A program made the position numbers and the translations under genes. Positions 1 through 9,233 of a stretch of 35,659 nucleotides of DNA are shown one piece after another (the first letter of the stretch is position 1; each line of letters opens with the position of its first letter). Where the stretch lies: contig CANRNW010000011.1 of assembly GCA_947632145.1 (NCBI GenBank), forward strand, positions 1-35,659, given 5' to 3'. This DNA comes from an uncultured Clostridia bacterium (GTDB lineage: Bacteria; Bacillota; Clostridia; TANB77; CAG-508). The notes beneath the pieces are model-generated. The model saw only the letters and a list, made by a program, of their open reading frames with translations. It had not been told where the DNA came from and did not search any database.

Positions 1-21
1 GTTGAAAAAGTTGTTTGCCAT
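1..21 (-). CDS. Possible start of a further gene (first seven codons only)
   Basis: An ATG at 19-21 (MANNFFN) lies nine bases after a strong AGGAGG at 31-36, a typical start for a second gene in the same operon. It is in the same frame as the unslipped reading of the gene above, so it could equally be internal to it. Only seven codons are visible. Confidence 0.35.
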
Positions 22-666
22 AGTAGTATTCCTCCTTACAATTGGTTGTTGTTTGGTTTCATGCTGTTCTGCAGTTTTCTGCTCACGCTTTGATTCTTCC
101 TCATGCTGTTCTGCAGTTTTCTGCTCACGCTTTGATTCTTCCTTACGCTGTTCTGTAGTTTTCTGCTCACGCTTTGATTCTTCCTCAAGTTTTTTCCGCT
201 TGTATGAGTGACTAGATTTTTCAATGTCTGCTATTTCAAACTCAAACTGTAAATTAAGTTCAAATTCATCATCATCATCATCACGTTCATCACCAATATT
301 AGGCAAGTTACATGAATCACAATAATCGCATTCACCTGAACAAACAATCTCATTAGTACTAATCGGAACAGAAAACTTGAGTTTTGGATCAGAATACTTG
401 AGTTTACGATCTGGCAGATCATATTCAATACAATCAAAATTCACTTCTTCCTCGATAGCATTGACTTTGTCGCAAATATCTGTAGACATAATATGAATGT
501 ACTCATCATCCACCCAAAACGTAACCGTTACATCATTGCAATCATATTCATAAGGATTATCCTCAGAATATGATTGCAATGCATTCCCTTCCCAATCGTG
601 CCAATCGCCACATAGTGGGCAAAAGATACGTTTGGGAATAAGCCGTAGAATTCTTTTGTCAACCAT
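1..666 (-). CDS. Hypothetical Cys-cluster protein with 14-residue repeats, 3' end beyond window
   Basis: Not recognised. The start at 666 is chosen for AAAGGAA eight bases upstream; an in-frame ATG at 675 sits on top of that site. The protein begins MVDKRILRLIPKRIF, then has CPLCGDWHDW (about residues 16-25), a second cysteine group CSGECDYCDSC (about 109-119), an Asp-rich patch, and three copies of a charged 14-residue unit (EESKREQKTAEQHE) that should form a coiled coil. The cysteine pairs suggest metal binding. GC content and codon choice (CTC, AAG, GAC, CGT) differ from neighbours, suggesting transfer. It has in-frame CGG codons at 643-645 and 196-198. Read straight, the frame stays open to the left edge through an SD and ATG at 19-36. 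A +1 slip at 196-198 would instead stop at 36-38, just before that SD. I cannot decide between the two ends. Confidence 0.6.
   Translation of the reverse strand, partial: MVDKRILRLIPKRIFCPLCGDWHDWEGNALQSYSEDNPYEYDCNDVTVTFWVDDEYIHIMSTDICDKVNAIEEEVNFDCIEYDLPDRKLKYSDPKLKFSVPISTNEIVCSGECDYCDSCNLPNIGDERDDDDDEFELNLQFEFEIADIEKSSHSYKRKKLEEESKREQKTTEQRKEESKREQKTAEQHEEESKREQKTAEQHETKQQPIVRRNTTMANNFFN
59..184 (-). repeat. Three tandem 42-bp repeats (14 codons each)
   Basis: Units at 59-100, 101-142 and 143-184 differ at a few bases. Each encodes a Glu/Lys/Gln-rich 14-mer in the left-edge gene. There are no spacers, so this is a coding tandem repeat and not a CRISPR array. Confidence 0.9.
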
Positions 667-714
667 TAAGTTCATTCCTTTCTTTAAGATTTTTAATAGT
701 TTCTTATCTCCTCT

Positions 715-746
715 CTAAAGAGTGTATTTGTGCATATACACTTTAG
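715..746 (-). promoter_or_regulatory. Hairpin in the 5' leader of the left-edge gene
   Basis: Arms CTAAAG..TGTAT and ATACACTTTAG pair with a two-base bulge. It lies inside the roughly 124-nt leader between the promoter at 798-826 and the start at 666. No U-tract follows, so it is more likely regulatory or stabilising than a terminator. Confidence 0.4.
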
Positions 747-797
747 GCTACCAAAGTCAATTTGCCTTTGATATATAGCACATGAATACTGTTTTTT

Positions 798-826
798 ATT
801 TTATCACAGATTTACATAAAAGTCAA
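798..826 (-). promoter_or_regulatory. Promoter for the left-edge gene
   Basis: Minus-strand -35 TTGACT (821-826), 17-bp spacer, -10 TAAAAT (798-803). It points at the gene starting at 666 and implies a long leader of about 124 nt. Confidence 0.7.
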
Positions 827-922
827 TGAAATAATAATATGAAAAAATGGAACTTTTACTGATAATTAAGTTTACGAATGAATTTTAAGGAATAAATAGC
901 ATCAAATATAGTTGTGTATAAA

Positions 923-951
923 TTGACATAATATTGTAAAAATAGTATAAT
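923..951 (+). promoter_or_regulatory. Perfect consensus promoter on the plus strand with no gene ahead
   Basis: TTGACA (923-928), 17-bp spacer, TATAAT (946-951), matching sigma-A consensus at all 12 positions. The next genes rightward are all on the minus strand, so the transcript would be antisense to the small hypothetical gene and the ligA 3' end, or a short RNA. A seven-codon ORF (ATG 961, stop at 982-984) starts almost at the expected start site. The rest of 667-1003 shows only this promoter, the opposing promoter at 798-826 and its leader. Confidence 0.65.
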
Positions 952-1003
952 ATGCATGTAATGAAATATTACGCAAACGAATAATAGCTTATAATAAAGT
1001 AAT

Positions 1004-1273
1004 CTACAAAAAAATGGCACTGGATAAAACCTCCATTATAATCCGTACTCTATATTCTATATTTTCCATATATGGAAATAATTCTTTTACTCTTTTTAAT
1101 GTTAACATTGAAAATTTCGGATGTGGACTTTTTTCTTTTATAGTTAACAATTCTTGTGAATAGCAATTTTTTGCTACTTTTGACAATTGGTATCTATTTT
1201 CCATATATGTATACTGTATTTGATACCCCTGATTTAATTCATACCATAATCTTTCGAATGTGTATTCTTCCAT
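1004..1273 (-). CDS. Small hypothetical protein downstream of ligA
   Basis: Not recognised. An 89-aa soluble protein starting MEEYTFERLWYELNQG. The start at 1273 is preferred over the ATG at 1309 because AGGAGA lies at 1279-1284, and the upstream ATG falls inside a palindrome. It has aromatic and basic residues throughout, with no signal peptide or membrane segment. It follows ligA by 68 bp with no evident terminator between, so it is probably co-transcribed. An in-frame CGG at 1043-1045 lies near the C-terminus (..YRV-CGG-ATT). Read as Arg the protein ends RIIMEVLSSAIFL; a +1 slip would end it at V-G-L-stop, about 11 residues earlier. Either end is plausible. Confidence 0.6.
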   Translation of the reverse strand: MEEYTFERLWYELNQGYQIQYTYMENRYQLSKVAKNCYSQELLTIKEKSPHPKFSMLTLKRVKELFPYMENIEYRVRIIMEVLSSAIFL

Positions 1274-1299
1274 AAATGTCTCCTTTTTATTTTTATCGT

Positions 1300-1335
1300 G
1301 TTCTTTCAAAGAACGGGTTGCATGCCATGCAACCC
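1300..1335. repeat. Two adjacent perfect palindromes between ligA and the small gene
   Basis: A 7+1+7 palindrome at 1300-1314 (arm GTTCTTT) abuts a 10+1+10 palindrome at 1315-1335 (arm GGGTTGCATG). Neither is followed by a U-run on the minus strand, so a terminator is unlikely. The GC-rich paired palindromes in an AT-rich gap resemble REP-like intergenic elements, or a processing or stability hairpin. Confidence 0.65.
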
Positions 1336-1341
1336 CTACAA

Positions 1342-3351
<2,010 letters not shown>

Positions 3352-3382
3352 TCAAAATTTTATATTGTTTTAATTTTTTAAA

Positions 3383-3522
3383 GCAAATTATAATAATATT
3401 TTTAACGAGTTCGACCTTGTGCCATTTCGTCTGCAATCCAAGTAGAGTGTGTCTCTATAAAATGAACAGTATAGAACTGAAACGCCTTGGAGAACGCAAT
3501 AAAAAATATTATTATAATTTGC
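3383..3522. repeat. 140-bp element bounded by 21-bp perfect inverted repeats
   Basis: The arms 3383-3403 and 3502-3522 are exact reverse complements (outer ends GCAAATTATAATAA). They enclose 98 bp noticeably richer in GC than the flanks. The interior holds smaller hairpins: TAGAG/CTCTA at about 3443-3457, CCAAG/CTTGG (about 3438-3442 with 3486-3490) and CAGT/ACTG. On the minus strand the interior stays open as a short reading frame ending ..ADEMAQGRTR at 3402-3404. It begins 8 bp after the pgsA stop and ends 40 bp before ligA. It could be a MITE-like element or a structured RNA between two genes. No clear target duplication is seen. Confidence 0.7.
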
Positions 3523-3529
3523 ATAATAT

Positions 3530-4132
3530 CTAGTCATTTAATAATTTTTTACTATCTTTTAAATAATCCCATCCTGAGAATATTGTTGCAACAGTTGAAA
3601 TAACCATAAATACTGTTGTTAATATATTTATTGCCAATTCTATTCCTGTTAAATTTCCATTTATAAATGCTCCAAAAGCATTAGTATTATTTATATTTAT
3701 AAATGCTAAAATTATCGCTATCATTTGAGTTACAGTTTTTAATTTTCCCCACAAACTTGCCGCAATTACTTTTCCTTGTTTTTCTACTGCAATTAGTCTA
3801 TAACCTGAAACCATAAATTCACGTGCTATAACTATTATTGGAATAATAGCAGGTAACAAGTCTTTTTCAACTAATATCATCATTGCAGCCAAAACCAATA
3901 TTTTATCTGCTAATGGATCTAAAAACTTTCCAAATGTAGTAATTAAATTTCTTTTTCTTGCAATTTTGCCATCTAGTGTATCTGTTATTGAAGCCACTAT
4001 AAATATTATATTCATAATCCAAAATTCAATTGGTATGTTTAACCAAGTTGCTTGTATATTAAAAAATGGGATTATAGCCATTATTGGTACTAATATAATT
4101 CTAAATATTGTAAGTTTATTTGGTAAATTCAT
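3530..4132 (-). CDS. pgsA: CDP-diacylglycerol-glycerol-3-phosphate 3-phosphatidyltransferase
   Basis: PgsA makes phosphatidylglycerol phosphate from CDP-diacylglycerol and sn-glycerol-3-phosphate in the cytoplasmic membrane, the committed step to phosphatidylglycerol. The 200-aa protein has the CDP-alcohol phosphatidyltransferase signature around residues 52-76: D-T-L-D-G-K-I-A-R, then FGKFLDPLADK. Several hydrophobic membrane segments flank it. The length is typical. The start at 4132 follows AAAAGGAGAAG. It is the first gene after a perfect promoter (4234-4262), with a hairpin in the leader, and is followed by the inverted-repeat element and ligA. Confidence 0.95.
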   Translation of the reverse strand: MNLPNKLTIFRIILVPIMAIIPFFNIQATWLNIPIEFWIMNIIFIVASITDTLDGKIARKRNLITTFGKFLDPLADKILVLAAMMILVEKDLLPAIIPIIVIAREFMVSGYRLIAVEKQGKVIAASLWGKLKTVTQMIAIILAFININNTNAFGAFINGNLTGIELAINILTTVFMVISTVATIFSGWDYLKDSKKLLND

Positions 4133-4165
4133 ATCTTTCTTCTCCTTTTATATGTAAAATAGCAA

Positions 4166-4200
4166 CATTCGGTATTCACTTAGTGTATTCCTTACCGATG
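4166..4200 (-). promoter_or_regulatory. Hairpin in the pgsA leader
   Basis: CATTCGGTA (4166-4174) and TACCGATG (4193-4200) pair with one bulged base, and the loop contains a further small palindrome (CACT-TA-GTG). It lies between the promoter and the pgsA RBS with no U-run. It may be a leader stability or regulatory element; I do not recognise a riboswitch class. Confidence 0.4.
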
Positions 4201-4233
4201 TAGCACCACATTATATTTTACAAATTCATGTTT

Positions 4234-4262
4234 ATTATATATTTTCCAATAGGCAGTGTCAA
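4234..4262 (-). promoter_or_regulatory. Promoter of pgsA
   Basis: Minus-strand TTGACA (4257-4262), 17-bp spacer, TATAAT (4234-4239): a perfect consensus. The -35 starts 2 bp past the dinB stop codon. The leader to the pgsA start is about 95 nt. Confidence 0.85.
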
Positions 4263-4263
4263 C

Positions 4264-5460
4264 TTATTTAAACATTTTATCTGCATTTAATTTTCCTGCT
4301 CTTGAAATTGATTCATAGCCATATTTTTTCTTTATCTCATCAAGTGCTTTATCTATTTTATCTTGTTTTTTGTTAATGTCTGTATCAAACAACGATAATT
4401 GAGTCTCGCATGATTCTGTCAATTCACTTACTTGTACTCCTAATAATCTTATATATTCTCCATTATACAACTGTTCTAGCAATTCCTTTGCTATTCCATA
4501 TATTATTTTTGTACTGCTTGTTGAAATATCTAATTTTTTTTGATGTGAACTTACTTTAAATTCATTGGTTTTTATATGCACATTTACTACATTCGCTAAC
4601 AAATTATATTTTCTTAATCTGTATGTTACTTGCTCTGTTAGTGACAATAGTATTTCTTCTAATTTTTCCACATTATCTATATCATGTGGAAATGTTATAG
4701 AATTTCCTACACATTTAGGCTGAGTATACTTATATACCACTTCTGAGTTATCTATTCCATTGGCATATTCCCACATCATTTTGCCATGTTTACCAAACTG
4801 CTTTATAAGCAAATTCATATCTATATTAGCTAAATCTCCTATTGTTTTTATTCCCATTCTCTCTAATTTAGGCAAACTTTTTCTTCCTACCATAAACAAT
4901 TCTGAAACTGGTAATATCCACATTTTAGTTTTAATTTCTTCTTTATATAAAGTGTGAACTCTGTCTGGTTTTGTAAAATCTGATGCCATTTTTGCAAGTA
5001 GTTTATTATTTGCAACTCCTATATTTACTGTAAATTTAAGTTCTTCTTTTACTCTTTTACTTATTTCATTTGCTATATCTATCAGCTTTTGTCCTCTTAA
5101 ATAGTGAGTTAAATCTAAAAAGCACTCATCTATTGAAAAACGTTCTATAATATCTGTATATTCTAATAATAGGTTATATAATTTATCTGAATATTCTTTA
5201 TACATTGAATGATTTCCCATATATATTTTTATACTGGGACATTTTTTCCTAGCAGAATACAATGTTTCTCCTGTTACTATTCCAAATTGTTTTGCTTTCA
5301 TACTTTTTGCTAAAACTACACCTTTTCTTTGAGACTCATCTCCACCTATCACGGCAGGTATTTCTCGTATATCAAGTGTTTCCCCTTTACTTAACATATC
5401 TACCGCAGTCCATGATAAAAACGCATTATTAACATCTATATGTAATATTTGTCGTTCCAT
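4264..5460 (-). CDS. dinB: DNA polymerase IV (Y-family, DinB)
   Basis: This is a translesion polymerase that copies damaged templates without proofreading. The 398-aa protein starts MERQILHIDVNNAFLSW (first catalytic Asp in HIDVNN). It has GVVLAKSMKAKQFGI.TGETLYSARK in the fingers/palm and the catalytic SIDECFLDLT, then VNIGVANNKLLAKMASDFTKPD, the thumb HhH and little-finger domain. SIDEC replaces the commoner SIDEA. The start at 5460 follows GGTGATTTT. An upstream in-frame ATG at 5604 is rejected because it lies inside addA and before a terminator and promoter. It has its own perfect promoter at 5476-5504. Confidence 0.95.
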   Translation of the reverse strand: MERQILHIDVNNAFLSWTAVDMLSKGETLDIREIPAVIGGDESQRKGVVLAKSMKAKQFGIVTGETLYSARKKCPSIKIYMGNHSMYKEYSDKLYNLLLEYTDIIERFSIDECFLDLTHYLRGQKLIDIANEISKRVKEELKFTVNIGVANNKLLAKMASDFTKPDRVHTLYKEEIKTKMWILPVSELFMVGRKSLPKLERMGIKTIGDLANIDMNLLIKQFGKHGKMMWEYANGIDNSEVVYKYTQPKCVGNSITFPHDIDNVEKLEEILLSLTEQVTYRLRKYNLLANVVNVHIKTNEFKVSSHQKKLDISTSSTKIIYGIAKELLEQLYNGEYIRLLGVQVSELTESCETQLSLFDTDINKKQDKIDKALDEIKKKYGYESISRAGKLNADKMFK

Positions 5461-5475
5461 AAAATCACCGCTTCC

Positions 5476-5504
5476 ATTATAGAACATTTGTTTTAAGTTG
5501 TCAA
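5476..5504 (-). promoter_or_regulatory. Promoter of dinB
   Basis: Minus-strand TTGACA (5499-5504), 17-bp spacer, TATAAT (5476-5481). It sits directly after the addA terminator, so dinB is a separate unit with a leader of only about 10 nt. Confidence 0.85.
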
Positions 5505-5531
5505 GAAAAATAGGGTGCATGAAAAGCACCC
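5505..5531 (-). terminator. Intrinsic terminator of the PH-polC-addA operon
   Basis: The stem GGGTGC/GCACCC (5513-5518 with 5526-5531), loop of seven, is followed on the minus strand by TATTTTT. It lies 24 bp after the addA stop. Confidence 0.8.
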
Positions 5532-5554
5532 CAAAGCAATATTGTTTTATTGAT

Positions 5555-8500
5555 TTAGCAATATATTGCTTTTGCATGATAAGTAGAATATATACATACT
5601 TCATCTACTTTTCTATTTAAACCTTCTTCTAACGCCTTTTTATATAAGTCTAGTTGTGTTTTATATTTTGGTACTAACTCTTCTATATTTTCTACTCTAT
5701 CTGTTTTATAATCTACTAATACTAATTTATCACCTTCATCTATAAAGTATAAATCTATTATTCCTTGTACAAGTATATTTTCATCAATATTTTCTTTATA
5801 GATTTCTCCTGCATTTACATTTATATAAAATGGTTTTTCTTTATATATAGCTTTTGCTTTTCTTATTCTTTGGGCTAAATCAGACTCTGTAAATTTCACT
5901 AACTGCTCTTTATTTATGCTTTCCGCTTCTTTCAAATCTATTATCTTATCATATACCATCTTTTCTACAAATTCAGCAATTTCTTCCTTCGAATACTTTT
6001 TCCTTAAGTTTAATTTTTGCAAACATAAATGCATTATTGTACCAACTTGTGCACCAGATAATTTAGTTTGTTGTTTCAAAAACTCTGGCATTGGAATTTC
6101 TTTATTATTAGAATCATTATCATTTTCTGTAGATAACGAAAACAATGTTGTCCCTTCGGGTTCTTGCGCCATTTCTTTCAATTTTGTAACAGATGTTTTA
6201 CTTGGTATTACTGTTGCTTTATTGTATTCATATTTCCAATTTATTTGTTCGTTTATTTTCTTAATAACCGCTTCATCTAATTTTTCTTTTGCAATAGAGT
6301 CAATATCTATCTTTTTATTTTCTTCATCTATATCAACTTTTTTCATTATATCATTTGCATTGATTTCATTTATTTCTAGAACATCCTTTAATTTATCTTT
6401 ATTATATATACTTATTAGTTGCAACCAATCTAAATAAGATCTACATTTCTTTATTAAAGATACTGGTATTCTTATATCTTGAGAATCTTTTTCAAGTTCT
6501 ACTAATCCCCAAAATTTGCTTAATTGTTTTTTTAAATCTTTACTTAATCCAGTTATTATCAATTTTTCTTTGGCTCTAGTTAATGCAACATATAAAATTC
6601 TCATTTCTTCTGATATTGTTTCTTTTTTCATTTGAAGTTTTATTGCCTCTTTTGCAAGTGTACTATACTTTAATTTTCTTTCATAATTTATATAATCTGG
6701 TCCAATTCCAAGTTTATTATGAAGTAATATGCTATTAGTTAAATCTTTTAAATTAAACAATTTAGCAGTATTACATAAAAATACAACTGGAAATTCTAAT
6801 CCTTTACTCTTGTGTATACTCATTATTCTTATTACATTATCATTTTCACCAATTAGCTTTGCTGCATCTAAATCTCCATTATTCGTTTTTAATTTATCTA
6901 AATAATTTATAAAATTAAATAATCCTTTAAAACTTGCATTTTCGTATTCTTTTGCTCTTTCGAACAACATCTTTAAATTTGCTGTTCTTAAATTTCCATT
7001 TGGCATTAAACTTACATAATTATAATAACCTGTATCTTCATAAATTTCCCAAATTAGTTCATCTAGTGGCACATATTCTTGCTTTATTCTCCATTCTTCA
7101 AGTTTACTAAAAAAAATACTTATTTTCTTCTTTATTTCTTCTTTTACATTTTCACTTTTTAATGCTTTATTCATTACCTCATAAAAAGTACACTTTCTAT
7201 CTACTAATCTTATTTCCATTAAATCATTATCTGTAAAATTTGCTATACTTGATCTTAATACCGTTACAAGTGGTATATCATTATTTGGATTATCTATTAT
7301 CTTCAATAAACTAACTATTGTTTGTATTTCTACCGTATCTAAATACTCTGATGAAACATCTGAAAATACTGGGAAATTTAGTTCAGCTATTTCTTTTTCG
7401 TATATTGGTGCAACAGTTTTAGTTGATCTTAATAATATGACGATATCTTTATATGTTATTTTTCTATAACCTTGTTTTTTATCATACACATAGTAATTGC
7501 TATTTAACAATTCCTTAATTCTATTTGCTACAAATTTTGCTTCTATAATTTTATTTTCAATTGGTCCTTCATTTATTTCATCTTCACTATCTTCTTGTTC
7601 TTCTTCCTCTTCTTCATCATCATTTTGTGCCAAATCTATCATATTTAATTCTGTAATTCCTGCATTATAAGAATTTTCAATATTAAATTCTGGATAACTT
7701 GCTCCTAAATTTAGGAATTCTTCTTTTGTATAATCTATGTCTCCCAAACTTTTACTCATTATACTTTCGAATACTAAATTAGTTATATCCAAAATATTTT
7801 TTCTACTTCTAAAGTTTTTAAATAATTGTATTTTTAAATTATCATTTTCTTTTTTATCATCTTTTAATTTATATGTTTCATATTTGCCTAAAAATAGTTC
7901 TGGCATTGCTTGTCTAAATTTATATATACTTTGCTTTACATCTCCAACCATAAATATATTGTTATTGTTTGATATAGATGTTAATATATATTCTTGTACC
8001 ATATTGCTATCTTGATATTCATCTATTGCTATTTCTACAAACTTATTCTGATATTTTTTAGCTACTTCTGTTGGAACATAGTTTCCGGTTTTCATCTTTT
8101 TCTAATAATAATTGTAATGCTAAATGTTCTATATCGTTAAAATCTATAATATTCTTTTCTCTTTTTTTTAATTTATATCTATTGCTAAACTCAAATATGA
8201 CATTTTTTAAGTTATTTAATATTGGATACATCTCATATAAATCTGTATTTGCATCATAAGAATTAGTTGTAATAATTTTTTCTTTTATATCTTTCTTCAC
8301 TTTATCTCTTATATCACGAGCATTATTTTTTGTTATACAATCTGTCTTTTTATCTGTTTTCCACGTTTCAAATTTTAAATTTAAGCATAATTCATATACT
8401 TTTTCCCAAGAATTCATATTTTTTAATATGTTATCTAACATATCTATATCGTTTGAAATTATTTCTACATACTTATCTAAGGTAATTTCTTTTTTTAGTT

Positions 8501-9213
8501 CACTTCTTGCTATTTCCAGTTTTTTTATATTTTCTTCTATAATCTCTTTTAAATTGTTTAAAATAATCTTTCCCCAAATGGTTTTAGCAAAGTCTTCATT
8601 TATCTTATCTGATAAATTAAATCTTTCTACCATTTCTTGTAAGTCTTCTTCTGGGAAAGGAAAACTTTGTATGTAGCCATATATATTTAAAATTAGTTCT
8701 TTTAAATTTTCATCGCCTCTATAGTTTGTATATGTATCTAACAAGCTAAGAAAATCTTTATCTTCATTTAAATAAAATTCTTCAAATAAATCTTCAAGTA
8801 CCTCTTGCTTCATTAACTCTATTTCTGTAGTATCTCCAATTCTAAAATTGTGAGATATATCTAATTCATAAAAATTATTTTTTATTACTTCTAAACAAAA
8901 TGAGTGTATAGTTGAAATATTACATTTATTTATTAGTACAGTTTGCTTTTGCAAATGCATATCATTTGGGTTTTCTTCTATTTTTTTATAAATTGCTTCT
9001 AATACTCTTTCTCGCATTTCTGATGCTGCAGCATTAGTAAAAGTAACTACAAGTAATTTGTCTATATCTATTTTTTCGTTAATTATTTTTTGTATAATTC
9101 TTTCTACTAATACAGCTGTTTTTCCACTACCGTGCTGCCGCTGCTACAAGTATGTTTGAATCTTTACATTGAATTGCTTGTAATTGCTCTAAAGTCCAAT
9201 TGGTTGTACTCAT
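5555..9213 (-). CDS. addA: ATP-dependent helicase/nuclease subunit A (AddA), with two +1 frame breaks at CGG
   Basis: AddA is the helicase and nuclease subunit of AddAB, which resects double-strand breaks for RecA. With one base skipped at 9130-9132 and 8085-8087 the gene encodes about 1218 aa, the usual size. Visible motifs: Walker A VAAAAGSGKT (Gly28 is the rebuilt residue), TFTNAAASEMRERV, STIHSFC, IDEYQD (about 396-401), GDVKQSIYKFRQA, IMSIHKSKGLEFPVV, YVALTRAKEKL, and a C-terminal nuclease with IIDLYF..LVLVDYKTD. Without slipping, translation ends at CGG-TAG after 28 codons. The start at 9213 follows GAAAGGAG, 21 bp after polC. No addB is in the window. All other motifs are intact, which argues against an old pseudogene. 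The breaks are either read through by frameshifting or are sequence errors. Confidence 0.92.
8085..8087 (-). other. CGG frame-break site in addA (second)
   Basis: The reading is GAA AAC CGG AAA. Straight reading gives ENRKLCSNRSS-stop. Skipping C gives EN-G-NYVPTEVAKKYQNKF and runs into the DEYQD motif. The Gly produced is residue 376. Confidence 0.85.
9130..9132 (-). other. CGG frame-break site in addA (first, inside the P-loop)
   Basis: The reading is GCA CGG TAG TGG. Straight reading stops at TAG immediately after CGG. Skipping C gives GCA-(C)-GGT AGT GGA AAA ACA, that is A-G-S-G-K-T, the canonical Walker A motif. Confidence 0.9.
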
Positions 9214-9233
9214 TTTGTTTCTCCTTTCAAAAT

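Noticed and set aside
59-184. CRISPR-like array
   Set aside because: The repeats are directly contiguous with no spacers and encode a peptide repeat.
2-211. Plus-strand Cys/Ser-rich ORF at the left edge
   Set aside because: It is the antisense of the 42-bp coding repeats of the minus-strand gene.
4264-5604. Longer dinB start at 5604
   Set aside because: It would lie within addA and upstream of the terminator and dinB promoter; the ATG at 5460 has a good RBS and begins the conserved domain.
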